Of a stretch of 64,000 nucleotides of DNA, positions 42,795 through 52,012 are shown piece by piece. The DNA is taken from the NCBI GenBank assembly GCA_944325775.1, contig CALVBL010000002.1, positions 62,001 through 126,000 of the forward strand, written 5' to 3'. Numbering within the stretch: position 1 is the first letter of the stretch; every line of letters starts with the position of its first letter. The DNA is from an uncultured Helicobacter sp. GTDB lineage: Bacteria; Campylobacterota; Campylobacteria; Campylobacterales; Helicobacteraceae. The notes beneath the pieces are model-generated. The model saw only the letters and a program-made list of their open reading frames with translations. It had not been told where the DNA came from and did no database searches. A program made the position numbers and the translations under genes.

Positions 42795-44185
42795 AATGAC
42801 ACACGCTCTAGTAGTCGCCTATGGGCTTGTTCAAACACAGCATTGATATTGTCTTCTACCCATTTTGGATTAGTCCATTCTTGCACACTCACTGCATGTC
42901 CCTGCACGAGGATCTCCAAATGCAGATGATCGCCAAACGCCCAGCCGCTAGAGCCTGTATAGCCGATGATGTCGCCACTCTCCACCTCATCACCCACTTT
43001 GAGCATAGAATCTGACATATGCGCATACAGGCTTGAGAGCCCAAAGCCGTGGTAGATCACGGCGGTATTGCCATGCAAGCCTAGGTATTGGCGCAGGATC
43101 ACAACCCCACCATTGCTAGCGAATATAGGTGCATTGCGCACGCTAGCGAGATCGAGCCCCATATGATAGGCTACACTCACGAGGTTTTTGTCAAGATAAT
43201 AACTTCTCTCGTCGCCAAAATACCCCACGATGATGGCGTTTTTGAGCGCGGCAAAGGGTGAGATACCAAAGGATATGTAGCTTTTGTTTGAAATTGTGGT
43301 CGTGGTGGCTTCTAGAATCTGATTGGAATCTTTAGAGCGCGCCTGTTCGTTGATAAACAAAAACCGCTCTCTATCATCGGCAAACTCATCATAGCGCACA
43401 TCGCTGATTTGATCGAGCAAAGATCGGAGTTTGGATTCTAAAAATTCTGGCTTGAGGCGTATATTAGACTTGCGGATAGGGACATTGAGATTTTTGGGGA
43501 AATGAAGCAGAATCTGCGATTTATTAGCCGCTTTATCCACTGCCCTGATGCTACCTTCAAAGAGTACATTCTCTAGGGGCCACGCGATAAATGCCCCATA
43601 CACGGCTTCATCTGGTGCTAGAGTGATGTCTTTAAATGTGTGCTTAAAGGCGCGAAATTCGTTTTTGCCATTGCTAAGCGTTACAGAATCTAGCGCGATA
43701 TCTTTGACTTTAAAAAGCACAAAGGCACTGCCGCTACGCGAGATTTTTGGCGAGCGCGCAAGGATTTCAATCTGCGGGGCACTAGTATCAATCACTAAGG
43801 ACACATCGACACAAGTCGTGTTGCCCGCGAAAAAATTTGTATTGCTCCAATCATTCACACAGACTTTATAGAGCAGTGTCGTGCCGTCTTTGAGTTCAGT
43901 GAGGGGCTTGGGGAGGGAGAGTGCGAAAGTTTTTGGTTTATTGAGCACCACTTCGTTTTGGCTAAAGAGGATTTGAGAATCTAATAGCACCTCCACGCTA
44001 TAGCTTCGTATCCCACTTGCATCGCTAAAGTGCAGCGATAAGTCGTCTTGGAGATTCCAATGTGTAGGGAGACTAGAGTGGGATTGAAAAACAGGCTTTT
44101 GCCGCTCAAAAACAAAAAAATTAAACACCAAATATATAATCGCACCAAGACACACTACCACGATTGCAATGATTAGATTTCTCAC
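42791..44185 (-). CDS. M23-family peptidase, membrane anchored
   Basis: About 464 residues. N-terminal transmembrane helix (RNLIIAIVVVCLGAIIYLVFNFFVF), a long periplasmic middle of beta-rich type, then a C-terminal M23/LytM domain with zinc-site motifs YHMGLDLAS, YAHMSD and GDHLHLEI. A peptidoglycan endopeptidase or carboxypeptidase, likely in cell shape. The frame is open to 44221 through TTG codons; GTG 44185 is preferred because AAAGGG lies just upstream. Its neighbour transcribed away is also M23 (csd3). The stop overlaps repeat copy 2. Confidence 0.85.
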   Translation of the reverse strand: MRNLIIAIVVVCLGAIIYLVFNFFVFERQKPVFQSHSSLPTHWNLQDDLSLHFSDASGIRSYSVEVLLDSQILFSQNEVVLNKPKTFALSLPKPLTELKDGTTLLYKVCVNDWSNTNFFAGNTTCVDVSLVIDTSAPQIEILARSPKISRSGSAFVLFKVKDIALDSVTLSNGKNEFRAFKHTFKDITLAPDEAVYGAFIAWPLENVLFEGSIRAVDKAANKSQILLHFPKNLNVPIRKSNIRLKPEFLESKLRSLLDQISDVRYDEFADDRERFLFINEQARSKDSNQILEATTTTISNKSYISFGISPFAALKNAIIVGYFGDERSYYLDKNLVSVAYHMGLDLASVRNAPIFASNGGVVILRQYLGLHGNTAVIYHGFGLSSLYAHMSDSMLKVGDEVESGDIIGYTGSSGWAFGDHLHLEILVQGHAVSVQEWTNPKWVEDNINAVFEQAHRRLLERVSF

Positions 44186-44354
44186 CAAATACCCTTTATA
44201 CCATGACAATAATCCCCACAATATCGTGGTTTTTTCGCAAAACTTAAATGAAAATTATATGTGTTTTTATGATTTTTATGATAGGATTGTAAAAACCGAT
44301 TTGGTGGCATTGCGTTTAATCATTCACACATTACAATTTTCTTTAAGGCTAGCG

Positions 44355-45533
44355 ATGAAACAATATTTTTTGGTCTTTTGCATGGTTTGTCAGGTGGCTT
44401 TTGGCGCGGTAGTGAGCAGTCAGACTTGGGAGAGCGGTAGCACGCTTTTTGGGTTTTTTCAAAAATACAACATTCCAGCGAGTGTGTATTACGATCTACC
44501 TCCAGAGGATAGAGAGCTCACAAGCGAGATTTACGCGGGCGTGCGGTATTACACTGCGTTTGATGATGACAATAACCTCTTGCAAGCCCTTATCCCCATC
44601 GGCGATGGTATGCAGATTCACATTTTTCGCTACAAAGATGGCTACAAGATGGACTTCACGCCTATCGTGTATTTTGAAAACGAGCAGCGCCTTGTGCTCT
44701 CTATCCAGCGATCCATCTATCAAGATCTTATGGAGATCACTGACGATCAGGGACTTGTCAATGAATTACTCAACGCCTACAAAAACAGCATTAGTTTCAA
44801 CCGCACCGTGTTAAAGGGCGATAAAGTCGCGCTTATCTACAATCGCAAATATCGCCTAGGCAAGCCTCTAGGTAATGCCCAAATCAAAGTCGCTATGGTA
44901 GAAACGAATAAAAAACCAAACTATCTTTTTGCTTACAATGGACGCTATTATGACATCAAGGGCAAAGAGATCGAGGGCTTTTTACTCTCTATGCCCATTG
45001 TCGGTGCGCGTATTAGCTCAAAATTTTCTCTAGGGCGCAAACACCCCATACTAGGCTTTGTGCGACCACATTATGGTGTGGATTATGCTGCGCCAAAAGG
45101 CACGATAGTGAGTGCAGCAGGAAGTGGGACTATCGTCTTTGCGGGGCAAAAAGGCGGCTATGGTAATGTCATAGAAGTGCGGCATGAAAATGGTATCAAA
45201 ACCGTGTATGCACATCTTAATTCCTTCGCTCCGGGTATGAAAGCCGGCAAATATGTCAAAAAAGGACAATACATCGCAAAAGTGGGCAATACCGGGCTTA
45301 GCACAGGTCCGCATCTACACTTTGGTGTGTATAAAAACAATCAGCCAGTCAATCCGCTAGGCAATATCAAAGCCGCCACAAAAGAGCTAGACAAAGCCCA
45401 CAAAGAGCATTTTGCCAAGCTTAGCGATGATTTTAAAGGACAGATTGAGGGCATTCTCGTACAGGTCCAAGAGGAGCAAAAAGAATCTATTGTCGTGAGT
45501 CTCCCAGTAGGCGGTGCTGAGGAATTGCAGTAA
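44355..45533 (+). CDS. csd3: M23-family peptidoglycan peptidase Csd3/HdpA
   Basis: 392 residues, signal peptide (QYFLVFCMVCQVAFG). N-terminal domain SQTWESGSTLFGFFQKYNIP and a central OapA-like segment, then the LytM domain with HYGVDYAAPKG, VYAHLNSF and GPHLHFGVYKN. Matches my memory of H. pylori HP0506 (Csd3/HdpA), a D,D-carboxypeptidase and endopeptidase that trims crosslinks for helical shape. ATG 44355 is preceded by AAGG and by a -10-like TACAAT at 44332-44337. A longer frame from 44169 overlaps the divergent gene and is rejected. Confidence 0.9.
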   Translation: MKQYFLVFCMVCQVAFGAVVSSQTWESGSTLFGFFQKYNIPASVYYDLPPEDRELTSEIYAGVRYYTAFDDDNNLLQALIPIGDGMQIHIFRYKDGYKMDFTPIVYFENEQRLVLSIQRSIYQDLMEITDDQGLVNELLNAYKNSISFNRTVLKGDKVALIYNRKYRLGKPLGNAQIKVAMVETNKKPNYLFAYNGRYYDIKGKEIEGFLLSMPIVGARISSKFSLGRKHPILGFVRPHYGVDYAAPKGTIVSAAGSGTIVFAGQKGGYGNVIEVRHENGIKTVYAHLNSFAPGMKAGKYVKKGQYIAKVGNTGLSTGPHLHFGVYKNNQPVNPLGNIKAATKELDKAHKEHFAKLSDDFKGQIEGILVQVQEEQKESIVVSLPVGGAEELQ

Positions 45534-45546
45534 GGATTTAAGATAA

Positions 45547-46134
45547 ATGAAAACCGATATACGCGATATTCATATCACTCAATGCACAGATTCTCCCTAC
45601 ATCAAACCCCAGAGAATGACTTATACCGAAAATGGCTACAAAAAGGCATGGGATTTCGTCCAGAGCCTTGATAGTGTGGCGATTATCCTCCATAGGATCG
45701 ATAAAGACGCGCTTGTTGTGGTGCGGCAGTTTCGCCCACCAGTGTTTTTGAAAAACAACGACGGCTATACGCACGAGCTATGTGCGGGACTCATCGATAA
45801 GGAAGGCAAAAGTATCCGCCAGATCGCCGCAGAAGAAGTGCTAGAAGAATGTGGCTACGAGATAGATTCTAAGGATTTGCGTGAGGTAGCGGTGTTTCAC
45901 ACATCAGTAGGGACAAGTGGCGCGAAGCAATATCTATTTTACGCACAGGTAGATGAGAGTCATAAGCGCACAGAGGGTGGTGGTGTCGATGGAGAGGTGA
46001 TAGAATCCGCCCTTTTGCCACGCGCTGAGTTAGAGACGTTTTTGGCTAATGAGCATATTGTCAAGACCCCCGGACTTGGGTTTGGGATATTGTGGTTTTT
46101 GCGCCACACCACAGACAAAGGGATAAGCGTATGA
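45547..46134 (+). CDS. NUDT14-like Nudix hydrolase (nucleotide-sugar diphosphatase)
   Basis: 195 residues. The Nudix box is of the divergent NUDT14 kind: HELCAGLIDKEGKSIRQIAA then EEVLEECGYEI, with one extra residue and Glu in place of the Arg of the usual REUXEE. Such enzymes hydrolyse UDP-sugars or ADP-sugars. Next to csd3 and the pgbA-like gene in the order I recall as HP0506-HP0508. Its stop overlaps the next ATG (ATGA). Confidence 0.82.
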   Translation: MKTDIRDIHITQCTDSPYIKPQRMTYTENGYKKAWDFVQSLDSVAIILHRIDKDALVVVRQFRPPVFLKNNDGYTHELCAGLIDKEGKSIRQIAAEEVLEECGYEIDSKDLREVAVFHTSVGTSGAKQYLFYAQVDESHKRTEGGGVDGEVIESALLPRAELETFLANEHIVKTPGLGFGILWFLRHTTDKGISV

Positions 46135-46847
46135 GGTGGATTCTAGGTATTATAGTGACGTGGAGTTGTGCGTTTGGCGTGGATACGAAAGTCGTGCGTG
46201 TGAGTGTGGATTCTGTACAAAAAGATACTATTGTTTTTGATGCGGGGGATCTGCAGGTGGGCGAGAGTGGCGTGATAGTGACCAAAAACCAATCCCATGC
46301 GATCATTATCGCCCAAGCTGTCATAGAATCTATCGATGAAGGTAGGGCGAGTGCTAAGATCGAAGCCTTTGATATCATAGAGCAGCGCTACCTCCCCACA
46401 CCGATCAATAAACCTCAAGTCGGCGATGAGGTGCTTTTTAGGAGTTTTTATAACCGCGCCATTGCTATCGCGCCTAATCAAGAGAGCTATCAGTTTGTGA
46501 TCCGCAACAATCCCACGATCCAATTTATGCACATTGATCTTTTTGCTGCCTACCTCCAACAGCAAAGCCTCAATGACCCAAAACCAAAGCATTTCAAGGA
46601 ATTTTGTCCCAAATACAGCGTGGGCTTAGTTTTTATCGTAGATTCTAATCACACGAGGGTGCTTGATTGTCAATCTTTCACCCTGCTTGAGACGCAGTCC
46701 CCACCGCCCGATGAGGTCTTGCACGCGAGTGTGATCACACCATTTTTCTCACGCATAAGCCATCCGGGCAAGCCTCTAGGCAGTAGATTCAAATCCTATG
46801 ATTCTAAAGATTATTTTTCGTATTATGATGCCCTGACCCAAGAGTGA
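46131..46847 (+). CDS. PgbA/PgbB N-terminal-like exported protein
   Basis: 238 residues, signal peptide (RWILGIIVTWSCAFG). Resembles the conserved N-terminal domain of the H. pylori plasminogen-binding proteins PgbA/PgbB (KPQVGDEVLFRSFYNRAIAIAPN, FMHIDLFAAYLQ). It lacks the long Lys/Glu-rich repetitive C-terminus. Plasminogen binding in PgbA is attributed to a C-terminal lysine; here the end is YYDALTQE, so that role is not supported. Coupled to the Nudix gene, 15 bases before flhB. Confidence 0.72.
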   Translation: MRWILGIIVTWSCAFGVDTKVVRVSVDSVQKDTIVFDAGDLQVGESGVIVTKNQSHAIIIAQAVIESIDEGRASAKIEAFDIIEQRYLPTPINKPQVGDEVLFRSFYNRAIAIAPNQESYQFVIRNNPTIQFMHIDLFAAYLQQQSLNDPKPKHFKEFCPKYSVGLVFIVDSNHTRVLDCQSFTLLETQSPPPDEVLHASVITPFFSRISHPGKPLGSRFKSYDSKDYFSYYDALTQE

Positions 46848-46862
46848 ATCTAAGGACACGCA

Positions 46863-48002
46863 ATGCCCGCAGATGATGAGGAAAAGACCCTAGCCCCCTC
46901 GCAACACAAGCTCCAGCAGGCACGCGAAGAAGGCAATGTTAGTAAAAGCATAGAGCTTGTAGGGTTTTTTGTGATGTTAAGCGGACTAGCACTTATTTTT
47001 TTTATGATCCCGTATTGGGTGAGTGGGTGCAAAGGGATTTTTACCTACATTGTGGGCTTTTTCACGCTTAGTGAGTTTAGTGCGCAGGAGCTTTTGTGGC
47101 TAAGCCTTGGCATAGGGCTTGAAATGCTCAAGATGGTGCTACCGGTGTTTGTGGGCTTGATGATCATTGGTGTGGTGGCAAATGTCGGGCAGTTTGGCTT
47201 CCTACTCTCGACCAAAGCCCTGCAGCCCAAGCTCTCCAAGATCAACCCCATCTTAGGTATCAAAAATGTCTTTTCGCTCAAAAAGCTCCTTGATGGCTTT
47301 ATGATCACTTTCAAGGTATTTGTGGCATTTGTGGTAGGGTTTGTGGCATTTGTGGGGTTTTTTGGGGAGCTGCCCACCATCTCACGTCTTAGAATCTACG
47401 ATCAGATTCTGTGGTTTCGTGAGAAGGTGCTGATTTTGATCGGGATTTTGCTCATACTGTTTTTGGCTATGGCGATTGCGGACTATCTCATCAAACGCTA
47501 TCAGTATATGCGAAGTCTGCGCATGAGTGTCAAAGAACTCAAAGACGAAACCAAACGCTATGAGGGAAACCCAGAGATAAAATCGCGTATCCGCCAAACT
47601 CAGCAAAAAATGGCTCGCTCTCGTATGATGCAAGAGATCCCCACTGCCTCTGTGGTGATCACCAACCCCACGCACTACGCTGTAGCTGTGCGCTATCAGG
47701 ACGAGGATGTGGAGCTGGGTCTCGCTCCGCGTGTGGTGGCGAAGGGCGTAGATGAGCTTGCCATACGCATCAAGGCAGTAGCACGCGAGCACGATGTGCG
47801 AATCATCGAAAATCCACCGCTAGCACGGAGCCTGTATGCGATGGTAGAAGTGGGGAGTTTTATCCACCCCGATCTTTTTAGAGCGGTTTCAGAAGTCCTG
47901 CAGCAGGTGGCGTGGCTAGATCATTTGCAGGGCAAAGATACCCTGCTAAATACCACACTCAAGGCACGTCAAAAGGCACAGCAACGCGCGTTAGATTCTT
48001 AG
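46863..48002 (+). CDS. flhB: Flagellar type III export protein FlhB
   Basis: 379 residues. Four transmembrane helices (about 30-215), then the cytosolic domain with the self-cleaving NPTH motif in VVITNPTHYAVAVRY near 270. Switches export from rod/hook to filament substrates. N-terminus EEKTLAPSQHKLQQAREEGNV is canonical. 4 bases from the convergent chemoreceptor stop. Confidence 0.97.
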   Translation: MPADDEEKTLAPSQHKLQQAREEGNVSKSIELVGFFVMLSGLALIFFMIPYWVSGCKGIFTYIVGFFTLSEFSAQELLWLSLGIGLEMLKMVLPVFVGLMIIGVVANVGQFGFLLSTKALQPKLSKINPILGIKNVFSLKKLLDGFMITFKVFVAFVVGFVAFVGFFGELPTISRLRIYDQILWFREKVLILIGILLILFLAMAIADYLIKRYQYMRSLRMSVKELKDETKRYEGNPEIKSRIRQTQQKMARSRMMQEIPTASVVITNPTHYAVAVRYQDEDVELGLAPRVVAKGVDELAIRIKAVAREHDVRIIENPPLARSLYAMVEVGSFIHPDLFRAVSEVLQQVAWLDHLQGKDTLLNTTLKARQKAQQRALDS

Positions 48003-48006
48003 TTCT

Positions 48007-49599
48007 TCACTCACATTTAAACGAATCCAACTGCTCGTTGAGCATATCTGCCTTGGAGGCTATGTCTTTAGAGATTGCATTGATCGTATGCACACTTTGG
48101 CTGTTTTGACTGATGAGTGCGTCAAGCTGTTTGAGATTCTCTAGAATCTCGCTGATAGCCTTAAATAGTTCATTTGCTTTTTGAAGTGAGTGTGAGGAGG
48201 CATCAAGCGCGTTTTGTAGAGACTGCATACTTTGGTCCAAAAACTCCGCGCTTTTCGTCGAAGAATCCGCCACTTGAGAGATGTTTTCCACATTCTGTCC
48301 CATCGCCGCGTTGGTATCATGGGAGGATTGGATAATGACATTGACCACGGCATTTATCTCACTTAGCCCCTTTTGTGTGCGCTCGGCTAGCTTACGCACT
48401 TCATCTGCCACCACTGCAAATCCGCGTCCTGCCTCACCAGCGCGTGCAGCTTCTATGTTGGCATTGAGTGCTAGGAGTGCGGTCTGATCGGCGATCTCAT
48501 CGATGAGGGCAAGAACATCTTTGATACGTTCACTTTCCTTAGCGTCCGATTCAAGTCGCCCAGCGATCTCATGCTCGGTGCTCACATTTTGCTGCAGAGA
48601 GCTCACCATTTGGGTGAGGGCTTCTTTAGTGCTTGTGAGCTGCATAAACGACTCTCTTACATCATCTGCGCTCTTTTGTGCCAACGCGATAGAATCTTGG
48701 AGTACTACTTCGATTTCCTCACGCATACTTGCACTTTTATGCACCACTTCTACGCTTTGTGCTATGCGTGAATCTATTTCCTTAGAGGAGTCCGAAAGAT
48801 TGCGCGCTTGGGTGATGTTTTGGTGTGAGGCGTGTTTGGCGCTCTTGATAGTCTCGCTGATCTTTTGGATAAAGGCGTTGATATACGCGCTTGCCTTGGC
48901 GATCTCATCTTGGTTTTTGACTGGGAGGCGTTTGGTCAGATCGCCATCGCCTTGTGAGAGGTCTTTGGCGACATTGGTGAGATTTTCAATAGGTGCAAAC
49001 ACTAAGCTCCTAAACACAAAAAACAGCACTATCAACATCGCTAGCGCGATCCCTAAGATCCACAGCACGATCTCAAACAAAATCGTATCAGAATCTAGGA
49101 GCATTTGCTTGTTTGAAATCGTGATCTTTGCCACACCCAGCGCGTCCCCTATCTGTGAGGTCGCATGACAGGCTAGACAGCTCTCTTGGGCTAGGAGAGG
49201 CTTTAGCATCACATAGCCGCTATCATCGCTACTTTGGTAGGATTTGAGCGCTTGTGTCTTGTCCGCAAATACCCTCTGAATCTCCACATCATCACTCACG
49301 GATTTGTCTAATCCCATAAGCTCAATCACATCTTTGGCGGGAAATATCTGTAGATTCACTACGCCGGGCGTGTGCTGTGCGCCATCGATAAAACCATTGA
49401 TCACTTCAGGATCGCCGGAGTTCATCGCGACTTTGAGCCCTTCAAAAAGCATGGCATTGAGCTTGGTAAGCTCGCTTGTGGTGTTGTTTTTGGCTAAAGT
49501 CCCAAAGCCACCTTGGAGATTGTGCAGCACCACACCAAGCAAGATCGCGATGAAAGTCAAAAGTATGGCAGTGATCTTTGAGCGGATTGTGCGTAGCAT
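48007..49599 (-). CDS. Methyl-accepting chemotaxis protein with CxxCH (heme c-type) DUF3365-like sensor
   Basis: 530 residues. Transmembrane helix 1 (about 8-26), a periplasmic domain to about 172 carrying SCLACHATS (CxxCH at about 141-145), helix 2 (about 174-197), HAMP (ENLTNVAKDLSQGDGDLTKRLP), then the MCP signalling domain with the tip DQTALLALNANIEAARAGE. The sensor resembles Tll0287/DUF3365 domains that bind heme c, so it may sense redox state, oxygen or NO. ATG 49599 is preferred over GTG 49605 because AGGAG is 5 bases upstream of it. Confidence 0.9.
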   Translation of the reverse strand: MLRTIRSKITAILLTFIAILLGVVLHNLQGGFGTLAKNNTTSELTKLNAMLFEGLKVAMNSGDPEVINGFIDGAQHTPGVVNLQIFPAKDVIELMGLDKSVSDDVEIQRVFADKTQALKSYQSSDDSGYVMLKPLLAQESCLACHATSQIGDALGVAKITISNKQMLLDSDTILFEIVLWILGIALAMLIVLFFVFRSLVFAPIENLTNVAKDLSQGDGDLTKRLPVKNQDEIAKASAYINAFIQKISETIKSAKHASHQNITQARNLSDSSKEIDSRIAQSVEVVHKSASMREEIEVVLQDSIALAQKSADDVRESFMQLTSTKEALTQMVSSLQQNVSTEHEIAGRLESDAKESERIKDVLALIDEIADQTALLALNANIEAARAGEAGRGFAVVADEVRKLAERTQKGLSEINAVVNVIIQSSHDTNAAMGQNVENISQVADSSTKSAEFLDQSMQSLQNALDASSHSLQKANELFKAISEILENLKQLDALISQNSQSVHTINAISKDIASKADMLNEQLDSFKCE

Positions 49600-49748
49600 A
49601 GGCACTCCTAAAACGTGTGATTGTTTTATATTTTCTTAAGGTTTTATCTTAGAGCAAAAAAGCTTAATTTGTCAAGCAAATCCCGCCTCATTGTGCGTAA
49701 GGGCGCAAAAAGCTTACCGATTTTCGCAGAGTTTTAGCTTGGATCTGC

Positions 49749-49754
49749 TATACT
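49749..49754 (+). promoter_or_regulatory. Candidate extended -10 box for gatB
   Basis: TATACT preceded by TGC, 35 bases before the gatB ATG. The upstream 100 bases are otherwise gene-free. Confidence 0.45.
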
Positions 49755-49788
49755 AAGCCTCAAATCCCATATTGAAGGAATCCATACT

Positions 49789-51216
49789 ATGAGTGCTTTT
49801 GAGACAATCATCGGACTAGAAGTGCATGTCCAGCTAAATACCAAAACCAAAATCTTTTGTTCGTGTGCCACGAGCTTTGGGGCAGAGCCTAATACCAATG
49901 TTTGCCCCACCTGCCTAGGATTGCCCGGTGCGTTGCCGGTGCTAAATCGCGAAGTGGTCAAAAAGGCGATTGCCTTTGGCACGGCAATTAATGCACAAAT
50001 TAACCAAAACTCTATCTTTGCGCGTAAAAACTACTTTTATCCAGACTTGCCCAAAGCCTATCAAATAAGCCAGTTTGAGATTCCAATAGTGGGGCGGGGC
50101 AATATCGAAATCGAAGTGAATGGCGAGAAAAAGACTATCGGTGTCACACGCGCACATATGGAGGAGGACGCGGGTAAAAATATCCATGAAAGTGAGTATT
50201 CTAAGGTAGATTTAAATCGTGCTTGCACGCCATTGCTAGAGATTGTCAGCGAGCCGGATATGCGAAGTAGTGATGAGGCGATTGCCTATCTTAAGAAGCT
50301 GCATTCTATCGTGCGGTTTTTAGACATAAGTGATGCAAATATGCAAGAGGGGAGCTTCCGCTGCGATGCGAATGTCTCAATCCGCCCCAAAGGAGATTCT
50401 AAACTTTATACTCGCGTGGAGATTAAAAATCTAAACTCGTTTAAATTTATCCAAAAAGCCATTGAATACGAGGTGGAGCGACAAATCGAGGCATGGGAAG
50501 ATGGCAAATATGAAACAGAAGTCGTGCAAGAAACGCGGCTATTTGATACCGCTAAGGGTGTAACGCGATCTATGCGGGGCAAGGAGGAAGCAGCGGATTA
50601 TCGGTATTTTCCTGATCCGGATTTACTGCCTGTTTTTATCGATGAGGCGTTAATGAATGAGGGGCGGCAAATCCCTGAAATGCCAGATGAGAAGCGTGAG
50701 CGGTATGTGCGGGAGTTTGGGATAAAGCCTAGCGATGCGGGCGTGCTCACAAGCGAGCTAGAAATGGCGCGGTATTTTGAATCTATGCTTGAATCTGGTG
50801 CGAGTGCGAAGGGTGCGGTTACTTGGCTTACCACCGAGCTTTTGGGGCGATTAAAGGGCGAGAATACCTTGCAGACTTGCGGAGTGGATTCTGCGACTTT
50901 GGCGGTGCTTGTGAAGCGTATCGATGAGGGCAAAATCAGTGGCAAGAGTGCCAAAGAAATCCTAGATGTGCTAGTGGAGCAAAAGGGTGGCGATGTGGAT
51001 AGGCTTATAGATTCTATGGGATTAGCGCAAGTCAATGACGATGGGGCGATATTAAGTGCGATAGAATCTGTGCTAGCGGCTAATGCTGAGAAAGTTGCGG
51101 AGTATAAAAGTGGTAAAGATAAGCTCTTTGGATTTTTTGTTGGGCAAGTGATGAAAAATAGCAAGGGCGCAAATCCTGCACGCGTGAATGAATTGCTCAA
51201 AGAAAAGCTGCAATAG
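49789..51216 (+). CDS. gatB: Asp/Glu-tRNA amidotransferase subunit B
   Basis: 475 residues. Signature IGLEVHVQLNTKTKIFCSC and CPTCLGLPGALPVLN give the four zinc cysteines; C-terminal helical YqeY-like tail. Partner of GatC (23.6 kb) and of GatA, which is outside the window. Makes Gln-tRNA(Gln) and Asn-tRNA(Asn) from mischarged tRNAs. Confidence 0.97.
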   Translation: MSAFETIIGLEVHVQLNTKTKIFCSCATSFGAEPNTNVCPTCLGLPGALPVLNREVVKKAIAFGTAINAQINQNSIFARKNYFYPDLPKAYQISQFEIPIVGRGNIEIEVNGEKKTIGVTRAHMEEDAGKNIHESEYSKVDLNRACTPLLEIVSEPDMRSSDEAIAYLKKLHSIVRFLDISDANMQEGSFRCDANVSIRPKGDSKLYTRVEIKNLNSFKFIQKAIEYEVERQIEAWEDGKYETEVVQETRLFDTAKGVTRSMRGKEEAADYRYFPDPDLLPVFIDEALMNEGRQIPEMPDEKRERYVREFGIKPSDAGVLTSELEMARYFESMLESGASAKGAVTWLTTELLGRLKGENTLQTCGVDSATLAVLVKRIDEGKISGKSAKEILDVLVEQKGGDVDRLIDSMGLAQVNDDGAILSAIESVLAANAEKVAEYKSGKDKLFGFFVGQVMKNSKGANPARVNELLKEKLQ

Positions 51217-51245
51217 CACAGAATCTACTGCTTACAGGAGAGACA

Positions 51246-51965
51246 TTGAAAAATATCCTATACAAAAGCTGGATGGATTTCCTACACCCTAAAATGATAT
51301 TGCTTAATATCTTGCCTGTATTGCTTAGCTTTCTGCTTTTGTATATGTTATGGATGTATTTTATGGATTCTATTATCGCAATACTTACAGGGTTTTTACC
51401 CATATCATGGCGAGAGTATATCGATATACACTCCATAATAGGCACATTTATCAAGGCTGTTCTGTATCTTTGTGCATTTTTTGCTATCTTGCTTCTTGCA
51501 TTGGTAGTGAATGTTTTTGTGAGTATCTTTTATGTGCCTTTAGTAGCAAGATATGTGCGCAAAAAGCACTACCCCCATATCATGCCACCTAGCGACAAAA
51601 TAACTTTACAACAAAGTTTTGTAATGTTTGGCAAAATGCTTATTGTTTTAGCTATTGGGCTTGTTGTGTGTTTGCCGCTCTTGTTTATTCCCATTATTGG
51701 GGCATTTGCGATGAATGTGCCGTATTTTATATTCTTTTATAAAACAATGTTTTTTGATGTCGGCACAGAGATTTTGGGGCAAAATGGCTATACACAAATC
51801 ACGCAGACAAAGGGACGCTTTAGGATTGCATTCCTTGCTTATGTGTTAAACTTTATTCCCATTGTGCATTTTTTTACACCATTATTGCAGGTGCTTATTT
51901 TCACACATTTTTGTTTGCAATATATGCAAAATACCAAGACACAAGCGACAGATAAAAGCCAGTGA
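51246..51965 (+). CDS. EI24/CysZ-like membrane protein
   Basis: 239 residues, TTG start with AGGAGA 5 bases before it. Four hydrophobic stretches (about 18-45, 70-98, 133-165, 195-222) and the central PLVARYVRKKHYPH segment, consistent with the EI24/CysZ family. CysZ members are linked to sulfate uptake; in Epsilonproteobacteria the role is unknown. The next gene follows with ATG 48 bases on. Confidence 0.72.
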   Translation: MKNILYKSWMDFLHPKMILLNILPVLLSFLLLYMLWMYFMDSIIAILTGFLPISWREYIDIHSIIGTFIKAVLYLCAFFAILLLALVVNVFVSIFYVPLVARYVRKKHYPHIMPPSDKITLQQSFVMFGKMLIVLAIGLVVCLPLLFIPIIGAFAMNVPYFIFFYKTMFFDVGTEILGQNGYTQITQTKGRFRIAFLAYVLNFIPIVHFFTPLLQVLIFTHFCLQYMQNTKTQATDKSQ

Positions 51966-52012
51966 GGCAAATCACGTTTATGTCAAGCTACTTAAAATTA
52001 CAAGGAGACAGT

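Noticed and set aside
44169..44354. Longer N-terminal extension of csd3
   Set aside because: It would overlap the start of the divergent peptidase gene; the signal peptide and ribosome site fit ATG 44355.
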